A stretch of 64,000 nucleotides of DNA from Paenibacillus polymyxa M1 (GCF_000237325.1 NC_017543.1:248001-312000), one strand, 5' to 3'; numbered from the stretch's first letter, positions 17,696 to 27,593 are shown. Numbers and translations are program-made. The notes: generated by a model not told the origin, from the letters alone.

Positions 17696-17776
17696 CAATC
17701 TATTTCAAAAGAAATAGATTGAAAAAAGCGGAAGTAACTTTCGCCTTATTTTAACATAGGATTATTTTCCTATGTT
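17688..17776. repeat. Two perfect inverted repeats in tandem
   Basis: A perfect 19-bp inverted repeat (17688-17706 with 17711-17729, 4-base loop) is followed by a perfect 8-bp one (AACATAGG at 17753-17760, CCTATGTT at 17769-17776). Together with the terminator at 17666-17695 they make three hairpins in 110 bp. The 19-bp one has T-runs on one side and A-runs on the other, so it could terminate in both directions. Confidence 0.8.
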
Positions 17777-17913
17777 GGGTATCGACAACATACCTTTACT
17801 TGTAGTAAAATTACATCACAGGATAAAATGAACATTCATTTGAATATTCATCCTTGATTTGAATTACATACTTTTAAAGCCAAAAGCAGGTTTTTTGAGG
17901 GGGAGTTAGTTTG

Positions 17914-18309
17914 ATGTCAGCATATAAGCATAATCGCGGTGGTAGTGAGATTCTAAGTAATAATAAGTTAATTGAGCAGATTCGCCTTTGCATCATTGGA
18001 GATTATCATCAAAAACTGTTCAGCGATTTCCCGAATGGCCATGGGGAAATTGAATACCATGTTCGTGGTGGGCAACTTCAAAGAAATATTCAAATTCGTA
18101 AATTAAGTCTCTTAGAGGACGATGTAAAGGATGTTGCATTTTCACGAAAGGGCTTAGAAATTCTTTTGAAAAAAACTGAGGAACGACTGACTAAATGGAA
18201 ACCACTAGATTATGCTACGATAAGATTAAAAATTTATCTGGATGGTAATGGAGACATAAAGGATATCACAATTTCAGTCCAGGTTGAGCAACACTTTAAA
18301 AGATTCTAA
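17914..18309 (+). CDS. Unknown protein, 131 aa
   Basis: The ATG at 17914 follows GAGGGGGAG; an in-frame TTG directly before it is less likely. The protein is soluble and basic with mixed alpha/beta content, and no cysteine or membrane motifs beyond a single Cys. It stands alone just upstream of the conjugation operon promoter (18311-18339), so it may be a regulator or accessory protein of transfer. That is inferred from position only. Confidence 0.55.
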   Translation: MSAYKHNRGGSEILSNNKLIEQIRLCIIGDYHQKLFSDFPNGHGEIEYHVRGGQLQRNIQIRKLSLLEDDVKDVAFSRKGLEILLKKTEERLTKWKPLDYATIRLKIYLDGNGDIKDITISVQVEQHFKRF

Positions 18310-18310
18310 C

Positions 18311-18437
18311 TTGACAAAAGGATTAGAACCAATGATAATGTTCGCAGGGCACACACCTTTCAACTAAATATTTTAACAAGAGCGGAAGCACCGCCTATTC
18401 AGGTCAATACTGACCTGAATTAGGCTGTGCTTTTTTT
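18311..18437 (+). promoter_or_regulatory. Conjugation operon promoter with attenuator-like leader (family B, copy 1)
   Basis: Promoter TTGACA (18311-18316), 17 bp, GATAAT (18334-18339). A small hairpin at 18382-18394 has arms GCGG and CCGC around loop AAGCA. It overlaps the first arm of the terminator (about 18386-18437, AAGCAC...GTGCTT, T-run), so the two structures exclude each other, as in attenuators. The pilin gene starts at 18524. Two other sites in the window (31951, 41109) share the same 4-AAGCA-4 hairpin with changed but paired stem bases. Confidence 0.7.
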
Positions 18438-18523
18438 GCGTTTTCAGGAAAGAGGTGGTCATTTTCGTAGGCCTTTTGATACACAAATGAGTAGTTCGAA
18501 AAAACGAAGGGAGATTGGAAGGT

Positions 18524-18901
18524 TTGAAAAAAAAGGTTGGGAGTATTTTACTGCTCTTATTGGTATGCATGACAGTTATAGCCCCATTGACTGCTTTTGC
18601 AGGAACGGGTGATGTCACATGCTCAGATGCTTTTGGTGCATCATCTGGATCTGCAGATTCAACAATTAAGACTACGTTACAATCTATAATTAAAATAATT
18701 GGCGGTGTTGGAGGCCTTTTATTTACTCTGGCTGTGATGGTCATCGCCGTCATGATTATTTTTGGTTCTATCAGTACGCAAAAACGTGGTACGTATTGGA
18801 CGGCACTGATTGGTTGTTTTGCAGGTGCATTCGTATTCTTTAGTGGATATAAGTTTGCTGGAGCAATTGCCGAGCTTGCTCAAAATGGATCTGGATGTTA
18901 A
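18524..18901 (+). CDS. VirB2-like pilin subunit of the conjugation machine
   Basis: 125 aa. The TTG start at 18524 lies ten bases after AAGGGAG; an in-frame TTG at 18515 is too close to that site. A signal peptide (basic KKK, LLLLL core, AFA cleavage site near residue 28) is followed by two membrane segments (IIKIIGGVGGLLFTLAVMVIAVMIIF and the region around AGAFVFFSGY), the usual VirB2/TrbC layout. One cysteine sits just after the predicted cleavage site and another is the last residue, suggesting a terminal disulfide. First gene of the transfer operon. Confidence 0.75.
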   Translation: MKKKVGSILLLLLVCMTVIAPLTAFAGTGDVTCSDAFGASSGSADSTIKTTLQSIIKIIGGVGGLLFTLAVMVIAVMIIFGSISTQKRGTYWTALIGCFAGAFVFFSGYKFAGAIAELAQNGSGC

Positions 18902-18961
18902 TTTGTAGCATTTCGAGTGGTATACGCCGCTCGAAATGTTTTTTCTATGGAGGTGAGCGCG

Positions 18962-19273
18962 ATGAACGAAATACTGGTGCCGATTGATATAACGCAAGAA
19001 GAAAAGAGTGTTTTAGCAATTTTTTCATTGCGTCAATTTTTCTTGGTGGTACCTGTTGGCTTCTTCATGATCGCATTTATTATTTGGGGAAGCATTCCTT
19101 TTATAGATGGACTAACTGACTTCATTGTTCGGCTTGTTATGTTTTTAGGAGTAACAGGGTTCGCTGTTCTATTGGCGTTTTTCAAACTTGATAAGTACGA
19201 AATGTTTCTAAGTGATTTTATAAAAGTAAATTGGAAATTTGCAAGATCTCAGAAAACATATCTGTCCTGGTAA
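18962..19273 (+). CDS. PrgI/VirB3-like conjugation protein
   Basis: 103 aa; the ATG at 18962 follows GGAGGTGA. The N-terminal IPxDI-type start (VPIDITQEEKSVLAIFSLRQF) followed by two membrane segments is typical of the PrgI family, the Gram-positive counterpart of VirB3 and of TrsC in pSK41-like systems. In the complex it sits at the inner membrane next to the VirB4 ATPase. It is second in the operon, between the pilin and the TrsD-like gene. Confidence 0.8.
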   Translation: MNEILVPIDITQEEKSVLAIFSLRQFFLVVPVGFFMIAFIIWGSIPFIDGLTDFIVRLVMFLGVTGFAVLLAFFKLDKYEMFLSDFIKVNWKFARSQKTYLSW

Positions 19274-19294
19274 AAAAGGAGGGGGCGCTACATC

Positions 19295-20179
19295 GTGGAT
19301 GGTTTTGATATTTTAATTTACTGCACTATGGGCCTCTTGGTTTTAACATTCATTTTTGTGATTTTTGCAAAAAAACGAATGGATCGTAATGAGCCCGTTT
19401 TTGGTTGGGCTAGAAAGCAACACTTACAGGAAAACGCTTTGGCTCATGGAAATATTAATGGTCCTCTTAAACTAAAAAAAGGCTCCGAGAGAGTTATAGA
19501 CATGTTGGGGATTGAAAATATTGAAGCTGGAATCTTTGAAAAAAAGCACAATGAGTACTGCGTGGTGCTGGAAGCGAGTTCGGTAAACTACGACTTGCTC
19601 TCCGAAGGAGCAAGACAAGCTATTATTCTTGGATATAGCTCCTTATTTAGAGTTATTCGTTTCCCGGTTCAAATTTTAGGGCAAGCCGTTACACAAGATC
19701 TTCGAAAAGAAGAAGAAAGATTTTATGCAAATTTAGATCAATGTAATTTGCAAACTCGTGAGTACAATAAATCGGTCATACAACATATCAAAGAGCGGTC
19801 TCAAGATGAGTTTCGTATCTCTCGTAAAGTTTATTACATTGTTTCTTATGTTCCTCAAACAGGAAGAATGGGATCGTTATCACCAAAAGATAAGGCCAAA
19901 GATATTCGAGATGAATTGTACCAAAGAGCTTGGACAGTCGTTCAAATGCTGCGCCAGAGTGACATTGATTCGGAGATTTTAGATAGTCTTGGTGCAATGG
20001 AATTAATAAAACGCGCATTGAACAGGGACCGGATGGTTGTAAATCCAATTCAAGATGTGTTAGAACGTGAAAAACTCAGCTCTCTATATGTAACCATTGA
20101 CCCAACAACCCTACCAGGCTATGAGGAGCTGGTAAATGATGTGGAGGAGGTACGGGACTATGCTAAAGAAGCTATTTAA
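19295..20179 (+). CDS. TrsD-like conjugation protein
   Basis: 294 aa from a GTG start after AGGAGGGGG. One N-terminal membrane segment (ILIYCTMGLLVLTFIFVIF) is followed by a cytoplasmic domain resembling the N-terminal part of VirB4/TraC proteins (SVNYDLLSEGARQAIILGYSSLFRVIRFPVQI; YVPQTGRMG). In pSK41-like systems a protein of this kind (TrsD) is encoded just before the VirB4 homologue, as here. Its 3' end overlaps the next gene by 20 bases, so translation is probably coupled. No Walker motif is present. Confidence 0.75.
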   Translation: MDGFDILIYCTMGLLVLTFIFVIFAKKRMDRNEPVFGWARKQHLQENALAHGNINGPLKLKKGSERVIDMLGIENIEAGIFEKKHNEYCVVLEASSVNYDLLSEGARQAIILGYSSLFRVIRFPVQILGQAVTQDLRKEEERFYANLDQCNLQTREYNKSVIQHIKERSQDEFRISRKVYYIVSYVPQTGRMGSLSPKDKAKDIRDELYQRAWTVVQMLRQSDIDSEILDSLGAMELIKRALNRDRMVVNPIQDVLEREKLSSLYVTIDPTTLPGYEELVNDVEEVRDYAKEAI

Positions 20180-22229
20180 CAGAAAGAATAAAGTCCCGAG
20201 GAATGATTCAGCCCTATCTGACCGAATTTCTATGGACAAAGGAAAAGAAGATTCACGTGAATTCTCTTTCCCAAGTATGATTGATAATCTTGCTAATGAA
20301 GGAATTACTTTTGCAAAGGATCATTTTGAGATTCAAACGGGATTAGGCGATGTGAAATATGGCCGGTCATTTTTTGTCAAACCTTCTGGATATCCAAGAA
20401 CGGTTAGAATTGGCTGGTTAGAAGGTCTATTCTCTGGCGATGACATGGACGTTTCTGTTCATATTGAACCACTAGATCGGACGGCCGCAATTAAAAAGTT
20501 GCAGAAGAAAATAGACGAGTTTGAGACCGTTGTCTATTCAGCTGCAAACCGCAACGAAGGGGCAAAGATTGAAGACTCGATACAAAAGCGTGATGATGCA
20601 AAGTTTTTACAAAGGCAAATCAAAAATAATCAGAACGGACTTTACTACGTATCGGTTCAAGGAACAATTTTTGCAAGTAATTTAAATGACTTGAATGCGA
20701 AATCGCGCGAAATCGAACGTATTTTAGGCGGAGAATCCATTGAAATCATTAATGCTTATGGTCGACAAAAAGAGGGCTTCTTGTCTTGTTTACCGCTTGG
20801 CAAGAATTATTTAGAGAAAACAGATCGCAACCTTGACCAATTGTCATTAACAGCCATATTTCCTCACGCTAGTTCAAAACTTAATCATAAGGGTGGCTTT
20901 CCTATAGGTCGATTTGGTCGAGATTATGTTTACTACAATAATTTCGACATTAGTCTAAATAACTATAGTATGGGTATCTTTGGGGTCTCTGGGTCCGGTA
21001 AGTCTGTATTGGTCAAGCAGATCATTGGACGAGGATTTATGGATGGGATTATGAAGAATGTAATTATTGACTGTGAACCCGAATACATCGCATTGACAAA
21101 GGTACTCGGAGGCATTGTCATACCCATATATCCTTCCAAATCAGAGCAAGCAAGCAGAATCAATCCATACGATATATTTCCTGAAAAGGAAGTCATAAAT
21201 CAAGGTGAAGAGAACGAGTACACAGTTGAAAAGATCAATATAAATGAGAAAGTTAAGGAACTTTTGGAGTTCTTCAAAGTTATGAAAGAATCGTTAACTC
21301 GTGATTCTCATGGGTTAACTCCGATTGAAATAGAAGTGTTGGATGATGTCTTGGAAGAAATGTATCTTTCCCGAGGCATTACAGAAGATCCAGATAGTAT
21401 TTACGAAAACGTAGAAGATATAGATGCTGAGGGAAGAATCACATACCGTCGCAAATATATTGACATGCCAACCATTTCAGAAACATACGAGAAATTATGT
21501 AAAATTCGGGATGAACATTATCCTGAAATAAAAGAACTGTGCACGATTGTTCATCTGTTTACACGAAAAAAAGCTTTTGGGATGTTCGATGGTCAAACTC
21601 AAATTGTATCTGATTCTGGTATATCACTTGATGCAGCCCCTGTGGTCACTTTTGATATTTCAAAGTTAAGTTCAAATGGGATAGAAAGACCGCTTGCACA
21701 GCACGTTCTTATGACATGGGTATGGAACAGATTTATCGTTTCTGATCCAAAAGTGAAAAAACGAGTCATCATAGACGAGGCATGGATGATGATTAAGTAT
21801 AATACGATGATGGAATGGTTAAAGCAACTGTCTGCACGCGGACGGAAATGGAACGTTTCTCTTACTCTTGTAAGTCAACGTTATGAAATGTTTGATCGAA
21901 CGGAAGCAGCTCGGGATGTCGTTGCCCAATTCGAAACGGTATGCTTCTTGAAACAATCTGATCAAGATATCATGCCAATTTTAAATACGTATCGATTATC
22001 TGAAGATGTTGGAAATATGATACGTACAGCAAATACCGGTGACGTAATCATGAAGGCTGGTAAGCAGATTGTAAGTTTTAGGTCTGAGCCAACACCTGAT
22101 GAATGGGCATATCTGAATACAAACCAAAACATTGAAATGGGCCCTCCTCATAAAAAATTAGCTTCAAGGGAGGATATGATTGAATTCCTTGAGCGTCAGG
22201 TCAACTCTGAGGGAGAGGAAGTGGCATAA
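20160..22229 (+). CDS. virB4: VirB4-family ATPase (TrsE-like) of the conjugation system
   Basis: 689 aa. The start is ATG 20160 after GGAGGAGG; an in-frame start at 20136 lies upstream of that site. Walker A is GVSGSGKS at about residues 275-282. Walker B is RVIIDEAWMM near residue 540, followed by a conserved region with SLTLVSQRYEMF. The protein powers assembly and substrate transport at the inner face of the membrane. It ends directly at the start of the VirB6-like gene. Confidence 0.92.
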   Translation: MLKKLFNRKNKVPRNDSALSDRISMDKGKEDSREFSFPSMIDNLANEGITFAKDHFEIQTGLGDVKYGRSFFVKPSGYPRTVRIGWLEGLFSGDDMDVSVHIEPLDRTAAIKKLQKKIDEFETVVYSAANRNEGAKIEDSIQKRDDAKFLQRQIKNNQNGLYYVSVQGTIFASNLNDLNAKSREIERILGGESIEIINAYGRQKEGFLSCLPLGKNYLEKTDRNLDQLSLTAIFPHASSKLNHKGGFPIGRFGRDYVYYNNFDISLNNYSMGIFGVSGSGKSVLVKQIIGRGFMDGIMKNVIIDCEPEYIALTKVLGGIVIPIYPSKSEQASRINPYDIFPEKEVINQGEENEYTVEKININEKVKELLEFFKVMKESLTRDSHGLTPIEIEVLDDVLEEMYLSRGITEDPDSIYENVEDIDAEGRITYRRKYIDMPTISETYEKLCKIRDEHYPEIKELCTIVHLFTRKKAFGMFDGQTQIVSDSGISLDAAPVVTFDISKLSSNGIERPLAQHVLMTWVWNRFIVSDPKVKKRVIIDEAWMMIKYNTMMEWLKQLSARGRKWNVSLTLVSQRYEMFDRTEAARDVVAQFETVCFLKQSDQDIMPILNTYRLSEDVGNMIRTANTGDVIMKAGKQIVSFRSEPTPDEWAYLNTNQNIEMGPPHKKLASREDMIEFLERQVNSEGEEVA

Positions 22230-24524
22230 GTGAAACGCAGATTATCAATGGTTTTACTAGCCGTAATTCTCTCAATATTTTTTATTCAGAACACGACCTT
22301 TGCTGCAAATGATACAAGTCTTATAGGTCCTATTGGTTCTACGCAAGGCTCTGGTGATGGGAAACTATTCGACGATTCTAAAATTGAGCAAATGGAAAAG
22401 GATAAAGAAAACGCGAGCCTAACTGATGGAATTATGCTTGGATTCATTTTGAGTTTATTTAAAACCATTCATATTAGCAGCTTGCCTACACTTATTTTTG
22501 GAAATCCTTATGGTGATTCTGGAACTTTGAATTACGGAATCTTTAGCCAAGGTGAAATGGATAAAATTATTAATCCGTTAATAGGGTTACTAACAGGACT
22601 TTATGGATTAATACTAACAGCTGCAATTATGGTGTCATCCGCAAAATTCGGATTAAAAGCATATTCCCCACAAGCAAAAGCTGATTTTTGGACTGATATA
22701 AATATGTGGGTACTTTCGGCATTTTTTATGGGGAGCTTTTGGTTGATATTTAAGGTTATGATGAGCTTGAATCTTGCTTTAGTGTCCTCATTATACGATA
22801 CATTACAGGGAACGGGTGTAGATACGAACGGAGTATCACTAATAGCAAGTGCGGGAAGTTTCAATATCGGTAATGCAATTGTTTATCTGGCCGAATTTGG
22901 ACTTACGCTGTACCTTAACGTCATTTATATTGCTAGGAAAGTAATTATTATCTTCTTGGTAGTTCTATCTCCTTTTGCTGCTTATAGTTTGATCTTTCCC
23001 AAAACTAGAGCGTTTTTTGGGACATGGATGAAAGAATTAGCCGGCAACATTTTTCTTCAATCCATTCACGCAATTACAATTTTCGTCTTCGCCGAACTAT
23101 CGAGTATGGCTGGTGGGGGAGCGGCTAATTTCTTTGCTATTATTTATAAACTTGGGCTGCTAATTATGTTTATCCCTATTACAGGAATGATTTCTAGATG
23201 GTTGAACTTGGGAGATTCCAGTTCCAAGCTTGGCCAAACGGCCACAATGATGGGCGCGGGATCTGTTGCTGGGGCTATGATGCTAGCTAAGGGAGCTGGA
23301 AACATGATGGGAGGCAGGCGATCTGGTGCATCAGCTCTTGGTCAGACGTCACCCGGAGGATCAAGTAGCCCAGGTGTACCTGGACCCGGGAATGATATGG
23401 GGAGTGATGCAGGAATGACAGCTCTTTCCATGGCGGCGAAAGGTGGTTCAGGTTGGCATAAATTTAAATCCATAGCCGGTAAGTTTGGAGCTGGTGCTGG
23501 TGGTGCGATGGGGGTAACTCTCGGACCAGCTGGAGTAGCAGTCGGAGCGAAATTAGGTTCCACGGCCGTGACAACAACCATGCAGGGTGCTCGCAATGTA
23601 AGCGCAGGTCTTGCTAACACAACAAGAACGGTAAAGGCCGCTTTTTATCCTGAAGGTATAAAAAAAGCTTATCAATCGGCTTCTGGTGAAGGATCAGGAT
23701 TTGTAAGCAATATGAAAGCTTTGGGTTCTATGGGTAAAGAGAATTTTTCGAACATGTGGAACAACTTGGGTGAACGAAGAAAATTTATGGGCAACATGGG
23801 TGAGTCTGTTGGAAGCATGGTTGGTGCTGCTGGTATTGGACAGCAGGTAGGTCATATGCTTTCTGGAGCAAGTAGAGGTCGAATTCAAGCGGCTAGCGAA
23901 ATGTATGGCGGTATGAATGATATGCAATTGCCTGACCTAGCAAAAAAATATGCTGGATTGAATGCTACTTGGGAACAAAGCAATAGCGGTTCTGCTTTTT
24001 ATGTCCAAACCCCAACTGGAAAACAACGGATTAGTAACTATGGTGCAGCTGATCCGACTCTAAAACGAGGAGAAATCAGGGCAGCGGATTACAAGTTTCC
24101 TGGGCACAACGAAAAATATGAACGCCAGCCGAATGGCTCATATCGATTACCTGTTCCTGCATCTCAGAATATACCTGGTCCAATTGGATCTCAAAACATA
24201 AATCCTGGTCCGATTGGATTACCAGGCGGTTCAACCGAAAATCTCGCAAGAACCTCAGGAACTTATATCAGAGGTCAAGATGGGTCAAGGTATGAGGATA
24301 ATCGGGTTGATGCTGGCAAGCTTAATCCTGATAGTTACTTCTCTCATAATATAAAAGGTGCTGACCGTAGAGATTGGTCTGATAAGGGGGCAGACCTTTT
24401 GTCACGTAAAACACAATCGAATACTCAATATTCCCCTCCTGCAAATAAAGTGAAGAGTTTAAACAGTATGGCAAATCAGGCTTCACACGAAAAAGAACGA
24501 GTGAAGAACAAAATTGTGCTATAG
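22230..24524 (+). CDS. VirB6/TrbL-like channel protein
   Basis: 764 aa from a GTG that directly follows the stop of the VirB4 gene; the ribosome site (GGGAGAGG) lies within that gene. A signal peptide ends at about residue 25 (TTFAA). At least five or six membrane segments follow (about residues 110-340), then a long Gly/Ala/Ser-rich and later Pro/Asn-rich cytoplasmic or flexible tail. This is the architecture of polytopic VirB6/TrbL/TrsL channel proteins with C-terminal extensions in Gram-positive systems. Confidence 0.82.
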   Translation: MKRRLSMVLLAVILSIFFIQNTTFAANDTSLIGPIGSTQGSGDGKLFDDSKIEQMEKDKENASLTDGIMLGFILSLFKTIHISSLPTLIFGNPYGDSGTLNYGIFSQGEMDKIINPLIGLLTGLYGLILTAAIMVSSAKFGLKAYSPQAKADFWTDINMWVLSAFFMGSFWLIFKVMMSLNLALVSSLYDTLQGTGVDTNGVSLIASAGSFNIGNAIVYLAEFGLTLYLNVIYIARKVIIIFLVVLSPFAAYSLIFPKTRAFFGTWMKELAGNIFLQSIHAITIFVFAELSSMAGGGAANFFAIIYKLGLLIMFIPITGMISRWLNLGDSSSKLGQTATMMGAGSVAGAMMLAKGAGNMMGGRRSGASALGQTSPGGSSSPGVPGPGNDMGSDAGMTALSMAAKGGSGWHKFKSIAGKFGAGAGGAMGVTLGPAGVAVGAKLGSTAVTTTMQGARNVSAGLANTTRTVKAAFYPEGIKKAYQSASGEGSGFVSNMKALGSMGKENFSNMWNNLGERRKFMGNMGESVGSMVGAAGIGQQVGHMLSGASRGRIQAASEMYGGMNDMQLPDLAKKYAGLNATWEQSNSGSAFYVQTPTGKQRISNYGAADPTLKRGEIRAADYKFPGHNEKYERQPNGSYRLPVPASQNIPGPIGSQNINPGPIGLPGGSTENLARTSGTYIRGQDGSRYEDNRVDAGKLNPDSYFSHNIKGADRRDWSDKGADLLSRKTQSNTQYSPPANKVKSLNSMANQASHEKERVKNKIVL

Positions 24525-24592
24525 ATTTATTGCGAGGATGATTTGGATAGTTTCCGAATCATCCTCATGTTGTATGAATGGACGGTGGTGAA

Positions 24593-26422
24593 ATGAACGC
24601 ACAGGACCTAGCGAATGATGCTGCCGGACAAGCAAGTGGAGCCGGTAAAAAAATTGCTAGGAAGGTAGCAAGGAAAGCAGCAGGAAAAGCAGCAAAATTT
24701 CTGAAAAAAATAGCAAAGGATTTCATAAAGAAATTATTGCTGGCTTTAGGAAAGAGTTTATTAGCCTTTATAGGACCTTACGGGTTAGCGATAATTGCAG
24801 TAGTGATACTAATTGCTGTTATACTCACAGCCATCCCTTATTCAGACTGGTTTTTGGGTGGTGGCTCGAGAACAGAGGCTCAAAAAAAGGCTGATATTGA
24901 ATACGAGCAAAAATTTAAACTTGCTGCTGATAAAACAGTAGAAGAAATATACGGAATAGATGCAGATGCATCATGGAAGACACAACTCATAAATACTATC
25001 AAACCTAGTTGGGGGATACCTTCAGCACTGGTTAGATATCATATTGTTGCAAAAAATAAAAAAGTAGAATACTCAGATTATGATCCTAATGAATTAATTG
25101 AGTTTTTTAAACCGAAGTATAAATATACGACTATTAAAAATGATAAAGAGTGGACAAAAACTATCACAGCATGTGCAAACACAGGGACTGACATAGAATA
25201 TTCAACCTATATTCGAGAAGACCACGATGTTCTATCAAAAGTTAGCTTCGATTACGGGGGAATGGTAATTAAGCCCTTAAAAAGATATTATCCAGGTGGA
25301 GGCACTACTAGGCCGAGTGAGTGGGAACTTGTTTGGAGAGATAAAAGCGATGATTGTACAATTACTCGCTATCGTCAATACGAAAAAACGATGGTTGACG
25401 ATCGTTTTGTACCATCTCTCAACATTGATGTTCCAGAGTTTCAACAGATACTAATCAATCAAGGTATAAAAAAATCAGATATGAAACTGGTATACGAATT
25501 TATCAAAACTGCAGATCCAAGTTGGAACTCTATGCTGTATGGTGGTTACAGGGGGATTAATGCAGGTACTTATTTTGGACAGGCCCAGGTCACAGAAGCT
25601 GTTATGCGCTATGAATCCTTAGTTCGTAAATATGCCGAATTGAACGGTGTTGAAGATCAAGTGAATCTTATACTGGCATTAATACAACAAGAATCTGGGG
25701 GGAATTCCTTAGATGTAATGCAATCATCTGAATCAGCTGGATTACCACCCAATACGTTAACAGATCCTGAGATTTCAATCATGTATGGAGTTCGTCATTT
25801 CGCAGCAGTATTTAGGTCTGCGGGAGGGGATATCAAGTTAACCCTCCAAGCATACAATTTTGGGGGTGGATTCATAGATTATGCAAAAAAACGTGGGGGA
25901 TATTCAAAAGAAAACGCCGTTGCTTTTAGTGAGATGATGGCTGATAAAAATGGTTGGAGAAGATACGGTGATGTAAATTACGTGGAACATGTACTTAGAT
26001 ATTATTCAGAAACTGGAAGTTTACAGGTAAGTTCGGATGGACAGATTTTTGACGTGCAGGAAGTGCTTAATGTCATGAGTAATTACATGGGTAGGCCTTA
26101 TGTTTGGGGAGGTCGAAGACCGGAGCATGGTGGATTTGATTGTTCGGGGATATTGGAATATTCCTTTAATAAGATTGGTATCAATATGTACGGTACGGCT
26201 CAAGTACAATATAACAAAACAGTTCCGGTAAATCCTTCAGAAGCTATGCCTGGTGATCTTGTTTTCTGGGTGACCAAAGGAAGTGCACCTACTCACGTTG
26301 GTATGTATCTGGGCAATGATAAGTTCATCAATTCTAACAATAGCCACGGGCTTAGCATTTCTTCAATAAACACCTGGAACAAACTTTATCCTTTCTTGGG
26401 ATATAGACGAATTGTAAAATAA
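24593..26422 (+). CDS. Bifunctional cell-wall hydrolase (lysozyme-like plus NlpC/P60), VirB1-like
   Basis: 609 aa. The start is taken as ATG 24593 (GGTGGTG upstream); ATG 24578 is the alternative. After a basic N-terminus there is one membrane anchor (about 55-75). A lysozyme/transglycosylase-like domain (about 325-450) contains ALIQQESGGN with the catalytic Glu and AYNFGGGF. An NlpC/P60 peptidase domain (about 490-605) has catalytic GFDCSG and PTHVGMYLG. It would locally open peptidoglycan for the transfer channel, as TrsG, TcpG and PrgK do. Confidence 0.9.
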   Translation: MNAQDLANDAAGQASGAGKKIARKVARKAAGKAAKFLKKIAKDFIKKLLLALGKSLLAFIGPYGLAIIAVVILIAVILTAIPYSDWFLGGGSRTEAQKKADIEYEQKFKLAADKTVEEIYGIDADASWKTQLINTIKPSWGIPSALVRYHIVAKNKKVEYSDYDPNELIEFFKPKYKYTTIKNDKEWTKTITACANTGTDIEYSTYIREDHDVLSKVSFDYGGMVIKPLKRYYPGGGTTRPSEWELVWRDKSDDCTITRYRQYEKTMVDDRFVPSLNIDVPEFQQILINQGIKKSDMKLVYEFIKTADPSWNSMLYGGYRGINAGTYFGQAQVTEAVMRYESLVRKYAELNGVEDQVNLILALIQQESGGNSLDVMQSSESAGLPPNTLTDPEISIMYGVRHFAAVFRSAGGDIKLTLQAYNFGGGFIDYAKKRGGYSKENAVAFSEMMADKNGWRRYGDVNYVEHVLRYYSETGSLQVSSDGQIFDVQEVLNVMSNYMGRPYVWGGRRPEHGGFDCSGILEYSFNKIGINMYGTAQVQYNKTVPVNPSEAMPGDLVFWVTKGSAPTHVGMYLGNDKFINSNNSHGLSISSINTWNKLYPFLGYRRIVK

Positions 26423-26488
26423 TCAAATAGCTCAGTATGAACTGATCATTAAGTCTTTCTTTAAAAAACTAGGATTAGGAGAAGAGAC

Positions 26489-26974
26489 ATGAAAAAAATA
26501 TACTTTTTGATGGCTGTTTTGTTTCTCTTAAATGTTACTCAATTGGTGTATAGTCAACACTTAAAAGCGCAGCTAAAAGAACAGATTGTTCAGGAAGGAG
26601 CGGAAAATGCAAATAAAGAATTTATAGAAAAGTTTTTTACGTATCCAAATACAATGCAGCGTTATGATCAAATAAAACCATTGATGACCACAGAAGGGTT
26701 TAGTGCAGCCCTTCCTTCTGAAATTGATTTACCTCAGTATGATGAAAATACTCCTTCAGTATCATCAAAAATGAGTAAACTGCAGCCATTCCAGAATGTT
26801 GTAGATAGAGATAGAGCTGAGTTCATAAATCAATTTAAGGTGAGTACATCCTTCAATAATGTCGAAACCTCTCAAACAATTATAGTTCACACGGTGTTGC
26901 TTTACTCAGAAGAAAAAGGGTGGCAGGTGGATGATGTTCAATTCATCACAACGCTCGGAAATGAGAATAAGTAA
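26489..26974 (+). CDS. Exported or anchored protein of the transfer operon, 161 aa
   Basis: The ATG at 26489 follows AGGAGAAG. An N-terminal hydrophobic segment (IYFLMAVLFLLNVTQLVY) acts as anchor or signal. The extracellular part begins with a helix and ends with a beta-rich stretch (TIIVHTVLLYSEEKGWQVDDVQFI), which resembles the NTF2-like fold of VirB8/TcpC proteins. That assignment is an inference from pattern and operon position; no diagnostic motif is present. Confidence 0.6.
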   Translation: MKKIYFLMAVLFLLNVTQLVYSQHLKAQLKEQIVQEGAENANKEFIEKFFTYPNTMQRYDQIKPLMTTEGFSAALPSEIDLPQYDENTPSVSSKMSKLQPFQNVVDRDRAEFINQFKVSTSFNNVETSQTIIVHTVLLYSEEKGWQVDDVQFITTLGNENK

Positions 26975-26994
26975 TTAATATCTTGAAGGAAAGG

Positions 26995-27495
26995 ATGTTT
27001 CGGTTGGATGATCTATTTGACGGATTGAAAGTTCTTGTAGAGCAACTAGTTAGACTATTGCAATTGGTGGGTCTACCAATTTTCACAGTCTTGATTATTG
27101 TAGGCTTTTTACTTTTGTTGACGTCAGGCAAGAATCCACGGAGAAAGAAAACGGGTTATGTCTTTGTAGTTTTATTCGGTAGTGGAGCCTTACTTATTGC
27201 ATATACACCTTTAATTGCACACTCATTTATGGGACTAGGGCCGCAATCAGCACATGTTGGAGATAGTGTGGAGAATATGGTCAACGGTGCAGGCTCCATT
27301 GGGCCTCAGCTCTTTACAGGTGTCTGGTATATTTCGATTCCAATCGTATTTACTATGTTTTACTATGGTCTTTTAGTACGGTTGTCAGCTGCCAAAAATC
27401 CACAGAAAAAGAGGTTGGGAATAGGAATGATGTTATTTAGTCCTATAGTCTTATTGGCGGCATATGTAGTACCAAAGCTGTCTCATATGTTGTAA
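26995..27495 (+). CDS. Polytopic membrane protein of the transfer operon, about 166 aa
   Basis: Four membrane segments can be seen (LPIFTVLIIVGFLLLL; TGYVFVVLFGSGALLIAY; YISIPIVFTMFYYGLLV; MMLFSPIVLLAAYVV), with a longer loop between the second and third. The start is uncertain: TTG 26983, ATG 26995 or TTG 27004, with AAGGAAAGG serving the later ones. It is the last gene of the conjugation operon and is followed by the hairpin at 27554-27582. The family is not recognised. Confidence 0.6.
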   Translation: MFRLDDLFDGLKVLVEQLVRLLQLVGLPIFTVLIIVGFLLLLTSGKNPRRKKTGYVFVVLFGSGALLIAYTPLIAHSFMGLGPQSAHVGDSVENMVNGAGSIGPQLFTGVWYISIPIVFTMFYYGLLVRLSAAKNPQKKRLGIGMMLFSPIVLLAAYVVPKLSHML

Positions 27496-27553
27496 AGTGT
27501 ATAGGATAAAGTTTGACCCTAACTCACATTTATCCATCAATATATATGTTAAT

Positions 27554-27582
27554 ACGAGGAATCGGTGTAGTCGATTCCTCGT
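27554..27582. terminator. Hairpin between convergent genes
   Basis: Perfect 11-bp stem (ACGAGGAATCG / CGATTCCTCGT, 7-base loop). It lacks a T-run on either side but lies exactly between the convergent transfer and protease-nuclease operons. Confidence 0.6.
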
Positions 27583-27593
27583 GTGGATTAAAA

